56,236 nucleotides of DNA from Selenomonas sp. (GTDB lineage: Bacteria > Bacillota > Negativicutes > Selenomonadales > Selenomonadaceae), in assembly GCF_022771645.1 (NCBI RefSeq), contig NZ_JALFCU010000017.1, forward strand, positions 1-56,236. Direction: 5' to 3'. The translations under genes and the position numbers were made by a program. The notes beneath the pieces are model-generated. The model had not been told where the DNA came from, did no database searches, and saw only the letters and a program-made list of their open reading frames with translations. Each line of letters begins with the position of its first letter. Within the stretch, counting starts at the first letter, position 1. Shown one piece after another: positions 8,079-16,167 of the stretch.

Positions 8079-8123
8079 AAAGAACCCGCTCCCTAATGAC
8101 CAGTCGGGGAGCGGGTTCTTTTT
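8079..8123. terminator. Bidirectional terminator shared by toxin mRNA and antisense RNA
   Basis: A perfect 15-bp stem AAAGAACCCGCTCCC (8079-8093) / GGGAGCGGGTTCTTT (8107-8121) with a 13-base loop. T-rich tracts follow on both strands (TTCTTTTT on plus). A small hairpin GCGTAG/CTACGC precedes it at 8062-8078. Confidence 0.88.
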
Positions 8124-8156
8124 CGGCGTTGTCATGTCACTCTCATGATTTTGCTT
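8079..8156 (-). ncRNA. Putative antisense antitoxin RNA of the type I system
   Basis: A minus-strand transcript from the 8163-8191 promoter would start near 8156 and end at the terminator, about 75-80 nt. It contains the complement of CATGTCACTCT, so it can pair with the toxin start codon region (7942-7952) in trans as well as with the shared terminator. A weaker second similarity is GATTTTGC (8148) to GATTTGCC near the toxin mRNA 5' end (7891). Confidence 0.55.
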
Positions 8157-8162
8157 ACCTTT

Positions 8163-8191
8163 ATTTTAGCACAAACACACGAGAAAAACAA
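8163..8191 (-). promoter_or_regulatory. Convergent promoter of the putative antitoxin RNA
   Basis: On the minus strand, -35 TTGTTT and -10 TAAAAT with exactly 17 bp between, pointing toward the toxin gene across the shared terminator. No ORF lies between it and the terminator. Confidence 0.6.
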
Positions 8192-8209
8192 TACATATAA
8201 TTTATCTGC

Positions 8210-8965
8210 TTAGTGGTTGAAGATATTACGCAGCGCCTGTTTGTTGACGTCACGGTTCAGCTGGGCGAGGTACGTCGTCAGCTTGATGTTCTTCGGGCAG
8301 ACTTCGACGCAGTTCTGGCTGTTGCCGCAGCTCGTGATGCCGCCTTTCTGCATGAGGGCGTTCAGGCGCTTCGGCGCGTCGAATTTTCCGAGCGGATGCA
8401 GGTTGAAGAGATATGCCTGCACCGTCGGCGCCGGGCCGATGAAGTCGGACTGCGGGCCGACGTTCGGGCATGCCTCGAGGCAGCAGCCGCACGTCATGCA
8501 GTGCGAGATCTCGTACGCCGTCTGTGCCGTGTACGGGTTCTGGATCGGGGCGTCCTTGACTTCCCACGTGCCGTCGATCTCAACCCAGCCCTGGATGCGC
8601 TTCAGGCTCTCGAACATGACGGAACGGTCGATGAGGAGGTCGCGGATGACCGGGAACGTGCGCGCAGGCGCGAGGTGGATCGGCTGGTCGAGCTTGTCAA
8701 CGAGCGAGCAGCACGCCTGGCGTGCCTTGCCGTTGATGACCATCATGCAAGCGCCGCAAACTTTTTCGAGGCAGTTGCATTCCCACGTGACCGGAGCGAC
8801 GCGCTTGCCGTCCGTCGTGACCGGGTGCTTCTGGATTTCCATGAGGGCGGCGACGACGTTGAGGCCGGGGCGGTAGTCCACATCGAACTCCTGCGTGTAC
8901 GGCTTCGCATCGGGGCCGTCCTGGCGCTCGATGACGAATCTGACTTTTTTCTGTTCTTCTGCCAT
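8210..8965 (-). CDS. sdhB: Succinate dehydrogenase/fumarate reductase iron-sulfur subunit
   Basis: Electron-transfer subunit of complex II (251 residues). The [2Fe-2S] cysteines are in CNCLEKVCGACMMVINGKAR and a following Cys; the C-terminal ferredoxin domain has CMTCGCCLEACPNVGP and CGNSQNCVEVCPKNI, ligands for [4Fe-4S] and [3Fe-4S]/[4Fe-4S] clusters. It links the flavoprotein to the membrane cytochrome. ATG 8965 has AGGGAGGACATAAGAG upstream and lies 18 bp after sdhA. In a fermentative anaerobe it probably works as a fumarate reductase, but direction cannot be read from sequence. Confidence 0.95.
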   Translation of the reverse strand: MAEEQKKVRFVIERQDGPDAKPYTQEFDVDYRPGLNVVAALMEIQKHPVTTDGKRVAPVTWECNCLEKVCGACMMVINGKARQACCSLVDKLDQPIHLAPARTFPVIRDLLIDRSVMFESLKRIQGWVEIDGTWEVKDAPIQNPYTAQTAYEISHCMTCGCCLEACPNVGPQSDFIGPAPTVQAYLFNLHPLGKFDAPKRLNALMQKGGITSCGNSQNCVEVCPKNIKLTTYLAQLNRDVNKQALRNIFNH

Positions 8966-8983
8966 TCTCTTATGTCCTCCCTC

Positions 8984-10891
8984 TTACTCTTTCTTTGCCA
9001 CAGCGTAGTTGCGCAGACGCGGTTTGATAAGAGAATGCTCAAACTCACGATAGCTGACGACCGGGAGCTCATGCTCTTTGTCGAACGTGACGACGGTCGT
9101 GCGCATGAACTCTTTATCGTTGCGCTCGAAGAAGACGAGGTCGTCGTTGCCGTCGTCCGTCATGCCGCGGCCCGTCTCCTTGTCGAAGTGGAACGAACCG
9201 TACTTCTTCTTGAGGCCGGCCTGGAGATCGGCGTCCATCTTGTTGTAGTCGGACTCGAGGACGATCTTCGCATGCGCACCGCGGCTCTCGTCGCGCTGCA
9301 GGGCGGACTGCGTGATGGCCATCGCATAGATGATCATGTTGCGCAGCTGACGCACGAACATGGCTTCCTGGTTCGCCCAGTGGCCGCGGTCCGTGACACC
9401 GATGTTGTCCCAGCGCTTCAGGATCGTCTGGAGCTCTTTGACGCATTCTTTCAGGCCGTCATTGTCGCGCTCGACGGAGACGTACTTGTACATGATGTCG
9501 CCGAGCTCGTGATGGAGCTGATGCGCGTTCTCGGGGCCGTCCATCTTGAGGATCTTCTCGAATTCGTCGACGGTCTCCTGACGAGCGGCTTCCATTTCGG
9601 CGTCCGTCAGCGGATCGCCGAGCTTGCCGGAGCGTGCGAGGCGCAGGCTCTCCGGGCCGGAGATCGTGCCGGAGTATGCAGCCGACAGCAGCGAGTTCGC
9701 GCCGAGGCGGTTCGCGCCGTGATACTGGTAGTCGCACTCGCCGGAGGCCATGAGGCCCGGGATGTTCGTGTGATGCTCGCGGTCGACCCAGATGCCGCCC
9801 ATGGAGTAATGGATGGACGGGAAAATCTCCATCGGGACTTTGCGCGGATCCTGGCCGACGAAATCATCATACATCTCGAGGATGCCGCCGAGCTTGCGCT
9901 CGAGGTAGTCGGCCGGAATGTGCGAGAGGTCGAGGTAGACGCGGTTCGGGTTGTGCATGCCGAGGCCCATGTGGACGACGACTTTGTAAATGGCACGGGA
10001 AGCAACGTCACGCGGGACGAGGTTGCCGTATGCCGGATACATGTCTTCGAGGAAGTACCAGCGCTCTTTTTCGCCCGTCTGCGGGTTGTCGCGATAGACC
10101 CAGACGCGGCCGCCTTCGCCGCGGCACGCCTCGGACATCAGGCGGTTCTTGTCCGAGCCCGGGATGGCCGTCGGATGAATCTGGAGGAACTCCGGGTTGC
10201 CGAGCTCAGCGCCCTGCTGGTACACAGCGGAGACGGCGGAGCCGTTGCAGATCGTGGACGCCGTGCAGCGGCCGTAGACCTGGCCCGGGCCGCCCGTCGC
10301 GAGGATGACGACGTCCGCCGGGAACGAGACGATCTCCATGGAGTTCATGTTCTGCGCAACGATGCCGCGGCAGATGCCGTCCTTGTTCTTGATGATGCGG
10401 ATGAATTCCCAGAACTCATACTTCTTGACGCCGCCCTTGACTTCCCAGCGGCGGACCTGCTCGTCAAGCGCGTAGAGGAGCTGCTGGCCCGTCGTGGAGC
10501 CGGCGAAGCACGTGCGCTTGTTCTTCTGGCCGCCGAAGTTGCGGAGGTCGAGGACGCCCTCGGCCGTGCGCGTGAACGGCACGCCCATGCGGTCGAACAT
10601 CTTGATCAGTTTCGGCGCGGCCTCGACCATGCCTTTGACGGCGAGCTGGTCGGCGAGGAAGTCGCCGCCGTAGACCGTGTCATCGAAATGCTCGTAAATG
10701 GAATCATGCTCGCCCTTCGTGTCCATGCAGGCGTTGATGCCGCCCTGGGCGCAGAGGGAATGCGAACGCTTGACCGGGCAATAGCTGAACAGGTCGACCT
10801 TGCCGCCGCCTTCGCAGATCTTGAGCGTCGCCATGAGGCCGGAGAGGCCGCCGCCGACGACGATAATCTTATTTTCGGGTTTGTTAGCCAT
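8984..10891 (-). CDS. sdhA: Succinate dehydrogenase/fumarate reductase flavoprotein subunit
   Basis: Catalytic FAD subunit of complex II (635 residues). The dinucleotide-binding GGGLSGL is at the N-terminus; KRSHSLCAQGGINACMDTKG holds the His expected to bind FAD covalently; the substrate region HPTAIPGSDKNRLMSEACRGEGG and the later MASGECDYQYHGANRLGANS are conserved. ATG 10891 follows AAAAGGAGATAAAGA. It lies between sdhC and sdhB in the order CAB typical of Wolinella/Bacillus-type enzymes. The product acts on the cytoplasmic face of the membrane. Confidence 0.96.
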   Translation of the reverse strand: MANKPENKIIVVGGGLSGLMATLKICEGGGKVDLFSYCPVKRSHSLCAQGGINACMDTKGEHDSIYEHFDDTVYGGDFLADQLAVKGMVEAAPKLIKMFDRMGVPFTRTAEGVLDLRNFGGQKNKRTCFAGSTTGQQLLYALDEQVRRWEVKGGVKKYEFWEFIRIIKNKDGICRGIVAQNMNSMEIVSFPADVVILATGGPGQVYGRCTASTICNGSAVSAVYQQGAELGNPEFLQIHPTAIPGSDKNRLMSEACRGEGGRVWVYRDNPQTGEKERWYFLEDMYPAYGNLVPRDVASRAIYKVVVHMGLGMHNPNRVYLDLSHIPADYLERKLGGILEMYDDFVGQDPRKVPMEIFPSIHYSMGGIWVDREHHTNIPGLMASGECDYQYHGANRLGANSLLSAAYSGTISGPESLRLARSGKLGDPLTDAEMEAARQETVDEFEKILKMDGPENAHQLHHELGDIMYKYVSVERDNDGLKECVKELQTILKRWDNIGVTDRGHWANQEAMFVRQLRNMIIYAMAITQSALQRDESRGAHAKIVLESDYNKMDADLQAGLKKKYGSFHFDKETGRGMTDDGNDDLVFFERNDKEFMRTTVVTFDKEHELPVVSYREFEHSLIKPRLRNYAVAKKE

Positions 10892-10917
10892 TCTTTATCT
10901 CCTTTTCGTATCCGCTA

Positions 10918-11541
10918 TCAGAACAGCACGTAGTGCGCCATGAACGCGAGCGTCACGAGGCAGAGGCCGGCGCAGAGCAGCATCGAGAGGACGCTGACGA
11001 CCGTCTGGACGCGCGGGCCTTTCGCGATGCCCCACGTCATGCAGAACGTCGTGATGCCGTTGCAGAAATGGAAAATCGCCGCGATCATGCCGACCGTGTA
11101 GAGGACGACGACAATCGGGTTCGTGAAGTAGCTGTCGAGCAGCTCATACGAAATGGGGATGCCGCAGATGCCCTTCGTGTAGATGCGGAGATAGAAGATG
11201 TGCCAGAGGAGGAACGGCACGAGGTACCATGCCGACCAGCGCTGGAGTGTGAACATCCAGTTGCGGATGTAGCCGAAACGGCCGGGGTTGTTGTTCGCCT
11301 GGAGCGCGATGTAGACGCCGTAGACCGCATGGAAGATGAGCGGGATGGCGATGCCGAAGATCTCAAGGCCGTAGAAAATGGGTTTCGGGATCATTTCCAT
11401 CATCGCGAGGCCGCCGTTGAGCGCCTCCGGGCCGCCGAGCGACGTCGCATTCGTGAAGACGTGCTCGAGGATGACGATGCCGAGGACAAAGAGACCGACG
11501 AGCGAATGCAGGCGACGCAGATAAAAAGTTACGTTATACAT
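10918..11541 (-). CDS. sdhC: Succinate dehydrogenase/fumarate reductase cytochrome b subunit
   Basis: Membrane anchor of complex II (207 residues) with five predicted membrane helices and several conserved His (RRLHSLVGLF, EHVFTNA, FHAVYG, LLWHIFYLRI, FHFCNGITTF) fitting the single-polypeptide di-heme type B cytochrome that exchanges electrons with (mena)quinone. ATG 11541 is chosen because AGGAGG lies just upstream; an in-frame ATG 13 codons earlier has no ribosome site. A half copy of the palindromic element lies between it and fumB. Confidence 0.93.
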   Translation of the reverse strand: MYNVTFYLRRLHSLVGLFVLGIVILEHVFTNATSLGGPEALNGGLAMMEMIPKPIFYGLEIFGIAIPLIFHAVYGVYIALQANNNPGRFGYIRNWMFTLQRWSAWYLVPFLLWHIFYLRIYTKGICGIPISYELLDSYFTNPIVVVLYTVGMIAAIFHFCNGITTFCMTWGIAKGPRVQTVVSVLSMLLCAGLCLVTLAFMAHYVLF

Positions 11542-11570
11542 TCTATACCTCCTATAATTTCCCGGGAAAC

Positions 11571-11615
11571 GCACCCCCACCGCCCCAACGGGGCACCTCC
11601 CCCAGAGGGGGAGGC
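11571..11615. repeat. Palindromic element fragment J (right arm only)
   Basis: Between fumB and sdhC: CACCGCCCCAACGGGGCACC followed by the hairpin CTCCCCCAGAGGGGGAG, the same right-arm order as the full elements. It could act as a stem-loop within the fum-sdh transcript. Confidence 0.6.
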
Positions 11616-11648
11616 AGGATAGAAAGGATGCGCTTTTTTCCCAATATA

Positions 11649-12215
11649 TCAGTAGCCCTTCAGGGTACGATATTTCTCCTGGTTGACTTCGTACAGGCTG
11701 TTGCCCTCGCAGTCAATGACGCAGATGGCCGGGAAATCCTCGACCGTCAGGCGCGCAAGCGCCTCCGGGCCGAGCTCCGGATACGCAAGAACTTCGTATT
11801 TCTTCACGGATTTCGCGATGAGCGCGGCGGCGCCGCCGACGGCTGCGAAATACGTGACGTGGTTCTTCTTCATGGACTCGATGACTTCCTTCGAGCGCGA
11901 GCCCTTGCCGATCATGCCCTTGATGCCCTGGTCGAGCATCGTCGGCGTGTAGGCGTCCATGCGGCCGGACGTCGTCGGGCCGCACGAGCCGATCGGGTCG
12001 CCCGGTTTCGCCGGCGTCGGGCCGAGGTAGTACACCATCTTGTCGTGCCAGTCGATCGGAAGCTCTTCGCCATCGGCAAGTGCCTCACACATCTTCTTGT
12101 GCGCGGCATCTCGCGCCGCGTAGATCTCGCCCGTGATGAGGACCGCGTCGCCGATATGGAATTTCTTCGACATCTCCTCGGTGAAAGGAGTATGGATCTT
12201 GATAGGTTCTGCCAT
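11649..12215 (-). CDS. fumB: Class I fumarate hydratase, beta (C-terminal) subunit
   Basis: Two-subunit iron-sulfur fumarase, small subunit (188 residues), interconverting fumarate and malate. Family marks are GDAVLITGEIYAARDAAHKK, GPTPAKPGDPIGSCGPTTSGRMD and MIGKG. ATG 12215 is chosen because AGGAGG lies 9 bases upstream; the frame is open 8 codons further back. It follows fumA by 36 bp and precedes sdhC, so malate-to-succinate conversion is encoded by one cluster. In E. coli both parts are a single FumA protein. Confidence 0.93.
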   Translation of the reverse strand: MAEPIKIHTPFTEEMSKKFHIGDAVLITGEIYAARDAAHKKMCEALADGEELPIDWHDKMVYYLGPTPAKPGDPIGSCGPTTSGRMDAYTPTMLDQGIKGMIGKGSRSKEVIESMKKNHVTYFAAVGGAAALIAKSVKKYEVLAYPELGPEALARLTVEDFPAICVIDCEGNSLYEVNQEKYRTLKGY

Positions 12216-12251
12216 TTTTCTGTTCCTCCTGTTCCTCAAAGGTGCTGCGAA

Positions 12252-13094
12252 TCAGAGCGTGCGCGTCTTGTGACGGCAAGCGTGGCAGCAGATCGTGACG
12301 GCGACCGGGAGGCCGGCGATGTGCGTCGGGCCCCACTCGATGTTGACGCCGAGGCACGTCGTCGAGCCGCCGAGCTGCGGGCCGATGCCCGTCTGGTTGA
12401 TGAGGTCCAGGAGCTCGTCTTCGAGTTTCGCGTATTCCGGCATCGGGTTGTGGCTGTCGACAGAACGCGTCAGCGCGATCTTGCTCAGGAGGCAAGCCTT
12501 GTCCATCGTGCCGCCGATGCCGACGCCGATGACCGTCGGCGGGCAGGGATTCATGCTGGCGTGGAGGATGATCTCCATGACGGCCTTCTTGACGCCTTCG
12601 ACGCCGTCGGCCGGCACGAGCATCTTGACGCCGCCCTTGTTCTCCGAACCGAATCCTTTCGGCTCGACCGTGATCTTGAGCTTGTCGCCCGGGACGATCT
12701 TCGTGTAGATGACGCCCGGCGTGTTGTTCTTCGTGTTCACGCGGTTGAACAGTGGCTCGCTGACGACGGATTTGCGCAGATAGCCTTCCGTGTAGCCTTT
12801 CGCGATGCCGTCGTTCACGGCCTGCTCGAGATCGCCGCCGACGATGTGGAGATCCTGGCCGACTTCGAGGAAGACGATCGTCATGCCGGTGTCCTGGCAG
12901 TACGGGCGATCTTCTGCCTTCGCGATCTCAGCATTCTTGATGATCTGGTCGAGCACGTTCTGGCCGGCCGGCGACTTCTCCGTCTCGCGGCCTTTCTTCA
13001 GGGCCTTGTAGACGTCTTCGGGAAGATAGTAAGCCGCTTCCTTGCACATCTGGGCGACATTTTCGGTGATTGTTTTTGCGTCGAGTTCTCGCAA
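12252..13094 (-). CDS. fumA: Class I fumarate hydratase, alpha (N-terminal) subunit
   Basis: Large subunit of the [4Fe-4S] fumarase (280 residues). The three expected cluster cysteines are in RPYCQDTGM, NPCPPTVIGVGIGG and STTCLGVNIEW. The start chosen is TTG 13094 (LRELDAKTITENV), because GGGAGGG lies 5 bases upstream and relatives begin MREID/MRELD; upstream ATGs at 13127 and 13151 lack a ribosome site and would add residues unlike the family. A good promoter is at 13142-13170. Confidence 0.93.
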   Translation of the reverse strand: MRELDAKTITENVAQMCKEAAYYLPEDVYKALKKGRETEKSPAGQNVLDQIIKNAEIAKAEDRPYCQDTGMTIVFLEVGQDLHIVGGDLEQAVNDGIAKGYTEGYLRKSVVSEPLFNRVNTKNNTPGVIYTKIVPGDKLKITVEPKGFGSENKGGVKMLVPADGVEGVKKAVMEIILHASMNPCPPTVIGVGIGGTMDKACLLSKIALTRSVDSHNPMPEYAKLEDELLDLINQTGIGPQLGGSTTCLGVNIEWGPTHIAGLPVAVTICCHACRHKTRTL

Positions 13095-13141
13095 AGTAAT
13101 CCCTCCCACTTTCTGAAAAAAATACATACGCTCGTAACATA

Positions 13142-13170
13142 ATTCTATCACATTCCGTCGCGGTATTCAA
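13142..13170 (-). promoter_or_regulatory. Promoter of the fumAB-sdhCAB cluster
   Basis: On the minus strand -35 TTGAAT, 17-bp spacer, -10 TAGAAT, about 45 bp before the TTG start of fumA. Confidence 0.7.
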
Positions 13171-13230
13171 GAAAAGAAACGCCCGCGGAGGCGCGTGAAT
13201 ACTGAATCGGATTCACTTTTCCTGACACGA

Positions 13231-13257
13231 AAAAACGCCCGCTTGCGCGAGCGTTTT
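13231..13257 (-). terminator. Terminator after the polyprenyl synthase gene
   Basis: Stem AAAACGC.CGC / GCG.GCGTTTT with loop TTGC, followed on the minus strand by T residues. It lies 10 bp after the stop at 13266. Confidence 0.75.
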
Positions 13258-13265
13258 GTTGTCAT

Positions 13266-14237
13266 TCAAAAGTCCCTGTCGCCGATGAATTCCGCGACTT
13301 GTTCGTAGGCGTCCTTGATGTCCGCCGGCAGGCTCGCCGGCAGGATGGCCTTCGCGTGCGCGAGGTATTCGTCGGCCTTCGCCTTCGCGAACGCGATGCC
13401 GTCCGTCGCTTTCACGATGTCGAGCGCGCGTTCGACATCCTTGTCCGTCATCGACGGATTCGTGACGATGGCGAGCAGCTCATCGCGGTCGTCGCTCTCG
13501 TGGAGCGCACGCAGGACGGGCAACGTGATGATGCCTTGGCGGATGTCGCTGCCGACGGGCTTGCCGATCTGCTCGCTCGTCTGCGAGATGTCGAGGAGGT
13601 CGTCCGTGATCTGGAACGCCATGCCGATGTCGTGGCCGTACTGCGCGAGCGCGTCGGCCTCGTCCTGCGGCATGCCGCCGACGCGCGCGCCGAGCTCGCA
13701 GCAGATTTCGAGGAAGTCGGCCGTCTTCTTCTGGATGCGGTTGTAGTAGTCCGCCTCATCGCGCGATGCGCGATACATCTCCTTGTCCTGGATGATCTCG
13801 CCGACGCTGAGATTCCCGACGAGCCACGCGAGGCGGCCGGAGACATGGTCGCCGTAGCCGCCCTCCGTCACGAGATGGAACGCGCGCGCGAAGATGTAGT
13901 CGCCCGCGAGGATCGCGATCTTGTTGTCCCATTTCGCATTCGCCGTCGGCGCGCCGCGCCGCGTGTCGGCCTTGTCGATGACATCGTCGTGCACGAGCGA
14001 TGCCGTGTGGATGAGCTCGAGCGCCGTCGCGAGCGGCATCGTATGCGCGAGGTCAAAGGCAGGGCCGCCGTGCGCAGAGAGCAGGCACAGCGCCGGGCGC
14101 AAGCGCTTGCCGCCCGACGTCACGAGATGCGTGCCGACCTCCGTCACGAGCTCATCCGGCGCGGCTACGGCCTCGAGCAGTTTTTCCTCGAGATGCCCGA
14201 GGTCGTCATTGATCACATCAAACATCGCGTTCGACAA
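13266..14237 (-). CDS. Polyprenyl (hepta/octaprenyl) diphosphate synthase
   Basis: Trans-prenyl chain elongation enzyme for the menaquinone side chain (323 residues). The first Asp-rich motif is in LIHTASLVHDDVID and the second in FQITDDLLDISQT; GGKRLRPALC is the isopentenyl-diphosphate site. Product chain length cannot be told. The start is probably TTG 14237 with AGGTGAT upstream; ATG 14225 is the alternative. It fits the fumarate reductase nearby, which needs a quinone. Confidence 0.9.
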   Translation of the reverse strand: MSNAMFDVINDDLGHLEEKLLEAVAAPDELVTEVGTHLVTSGGKRLRPALCLLSAHGGPAFDLAHTMPLATALELIHTASLVHDDVIDKADTRRGAPTANAKWDNKIAILAGDYIFARAFHLVTEGGYGDHVSGRLAWLVGNLSVGEIIQDKEMYRASRDEADYYNRIQKKTADFLEICCELGARVGGMPQDEADALAQYGHDIGMAFQITDDLLDISQTSEQIGKPVGSDIRQGIITLPVLRALHESDDRDELLAIVTNPSMTDKDVERALDIVKATDGIAFAKAKADEYLAHAKAILPASLPADIKDAYEQVAEFIGDRDF

Positions 14238-14333
14238 AACAAATCACCTATATCCGCCGGAACTCAAACGTTCCGCAAATTTGCAAAAAGCATACTTGTA
14301 CATTCTACACCATGGCTTTCGTTTTGTCATGGA

Positions 14334-14873
14334 TTATTTTCGCCGCGCTTTCGGCGCGCCGAGGATCGTCGCCAATACGATGGCCTCGCGGGCTTTTTCC
14401 GCCGTCAGCTCGATGCGCGGCAGCACAGGTTTCGGCTGCGTGCCCGGAATCTTCGCCGCGCGTTCGTATGCCGCTTGCTCCGCCGCACGGATTTGCGCAT
14501 CCTCGCGGTCACGTTTTGCTTCGTACGCCGCCGTATGCGCCGCATCACGCAGCGCGGCCTCCGCCTCGTCGAGCCTCATGTCGTCGACGGCCGGCGGCGT
14601 TTGCACCGCCTCCTCCACAACATCGGGCTGCCACATCGTTTCGTTCGGCAGGAGCTCACCGCGATGGCGCAGGACGTTTTCGGCCTGCTGCACTTCGTCA
14701 AGAGTTGGAAATTTCTTCGAGAGGACGTGCGTCACATCGTCCGAAAACGACTTCGGCAGACGAAACGATTTTGCCTCGCCTTTGACTCCGCCCTTTTTCT
14801 TTTTGCGATCCAAAAGCGGCAGCAAGAAGAACGCGACAATCACGAGGATATTGAAAATATCACCCGCATCCAT
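14334..14873 (-). CDS. Hypothetical membrane-anchored protein
   Basis: No family recognised (179 residues). One N-terminal membrane segment (about 6-21, IFNILVIVAFFLLPLL) is followed by a Lys-rich stretch DRKKKK, then a long charged, Ala/Glu-rich, probably helical cytoplasmic part. The C-terminus TAEKAREAIVLATILGAPKA resembles short tails seen on small proteins of related bacteria (recollection, not checked). ATG 14873 has AAAGGAGGTG upstream. It follows floA by 31 bp, so a link to membrane microdomains is possible. Confidence 0.7.
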   Translation of the reverse strand: MDAGDIFNILVIVAFFLLPLLDRKKKKGGVKGEAKSFRLPKSFSDDVTHVLSKKFPTLDEVQQAENVLRHRGELLPNETMWQPDVVEEAVQTPPAVDDMRLDEAEAALRDAAHTAAYEAKRDREDAQIRAAEQAAYERAAKIPGTQPKPVLPRIELTAEKAREAIVLATILGAPKARRK

Positions 14874-14904
14874 AGCGGCGCACCTCCTTTCCCGTCACGC
14901 GCGG

Positions 14905-15906
14905 TCATTTCGTGACCGGCGTCTGTGGCGCGAGCTTGTCGCCTGCGCCGGATTGGCTGATGGCGTTCCGCATGTCGGTGTCGGCCTGGACGTTGTTGAG
15001 ATTGTAGTAATCCATGACGCCGAGTTTGCCTTCGCGCAACGCGTCAGCCATGGCGTGCGGGACTTCGGCCTGCGCCTCGACGACTTTCGCTTCCATTTCC
15101 TGCGTATAGGCCTTCATTTCCTGTTCCTTCGCGACGGCCATGGCGCGGCGTTCCTCCGCCTTTGCCTGCGCGATGCGCTTGTCGGCCTCGGCCTGATCCG
15201 TCTGGAGCTCTGCGCCGATGTTGCGGCCGACGTCGACATCCGCGATGTCGATGGACAGGATCTCGAACGCCGTGCCGGCGTCAAGGCCCTTGCCGAGGAC
15301 GGTCTTCGAGATGTCGTCCGGGTTCGCAAGCACGTCGTTGTGGCTCTCGGACGAACCGACCGTCGTGACGATGCCCTCGCCGACGCGCGCGATGATCGTC
15401 GGCTCGCCCGCGCCGCCGACGAGGCGGTCGATGTTCGCGCGCACGGTGACGCGCGCCTTGATCTTGAGCTCGATGCCGTTCTTCGCGACAGCGGAGACGA
15501 CCGGCGTCTCGATGACTTTCGGATTGACGCTCATCTGCACGGCCTCGAGCACGTCGCGGCCCGCGAGGTCGATGGCGGCCGAGCGCTCGAACGGCAGGGG
15601 GATCTGCGCGCGGTGCGCGGCGATGAGCGCGTCGACGACCTTGTCGACGTTGCCGCCCGCGAGGTAATGCGCCTCGAGCTGGTTGACCTGCACGTCGAGG
15701 CCGGCCTTGTTCGCCTTGATGAGCGGCAGGATGATCTTCGACGGCGGCACGCGGCGCATGCGCATGCCGACGAGCGTGATGATGCTGACGCGCACGTCGG
15801 CCGCGAGCGCCGAGATCCACAGCCCGAGCGGCACAAAGTGCAGGAAGATCATGATGGCCGCGATGATGAGGACGAGAAAGAAACCGGAACCCAATAACGA
15901 TAGCAT
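14905..15906 (-). CDS. floA: Flotillin-like protein FloA
   Basis: Scaffold protein of bacterial functional membrane microdomains (333 residues, usual length). An N-terminal hairpin membrane region (about 1-30) is followed by VRVSIITLVGMRMRRVPP, an SPFH/PHB domain, and a C-terminal coiled coil rich in EA/QA (KEQEMKAYTQEMEAKVVEAQ). ATG 15906 follows GAAAGGAG. It lies downstream of nfeD, the usual partner, although a palindromic element separates them here. Confidence 0.94.
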   Translation of the reverse strand: MLSLLGSGFFLVLIIAAIMIFLHFVPLGLWISALAADVRVSIITLVGMRMRRVPPSKIILPLIKANKAGLDVQVNQLEAHYLAGGNVDKVVDALIAAHRAQIPLPFERSAAIDLAGRDVLEAVQMSVNPKVIETPVVSAVAKNGIELKIKARVTVRANIDRLVGGAGEPTIIARVGEGIVTTVGSSESHNDVLANPDDISKTVLGKGLDAGTAFEILSIDIADVDVGRNIGAELQTDQAEADKRIAQAKAEERRAMAVAKEQEMKAYTQEMEAKVVEAQAEVPHAMADALREGKLGVMDYYNLNNVQADTDMRNAISQSGAGDKLAPQTPVTK

Positions 15907-15949
15907 ATGTAACTCCTTTCGTAAAAAGCAATGTATCCATGAATCCCAG

Positions 15950-16167
15950 AAGCCTCTCCCTCAGGGAGAGGTGCCGAGCGATAGCGAGGCGGAGCGGGTC
16001 GCTTGTAGTTTTGATGAACACGCAAGCATTTTGACATCGCCGGTGCGCGCAGGTACCCCAAACGTTTCGTGCGCGCACCCGCGAAGAGTTCAGCCGTACG
16101 AATTCATATAGCGTACAGGGGACCCTTTCCACCGCTACGCGGTCCCCCTTCCCCTGAGGGGAAGGCT
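15950..16167. repeat. Intergenic palindromic element, copy B (diverged centre)
   Basis: Left hairpin CCTCTCCCTCAGGGAGAGG with TGCCGAGCG..GCGAGGCGGAGCGGGT, and right end CCCTTTCCACCGCTACGCGG then CCTTCCCCTGAGGGGAAGG. The centre differs from the other copies and lacks the GAAGGTAGG/CCTACCTTC arm pair in full. It ends exactly at the nfeD stop codon (TAA, 16167-16169). Confidence 0.8.

Noticed and set aside
8213..10933. A 906-codon plus-strand open frame opposite sdhA/sdhB
   Set aside because: It is the antisense shadow of well-recognised genes; the sequence is Arg/Asp/Val-rich as expected from GC-rich codons read backwards and matches no family. The same applies to the long plus-strand frames at 46543-48807 and 49654-52254.
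13095..13151. ATG 13151 or 13127 as the start of fumA
   Set aside because: Neither has a ribosome site, 13151 overlaps the promoter -10 region, and the added residues do not fit the family; TTG 13094 has GGGAGGG.
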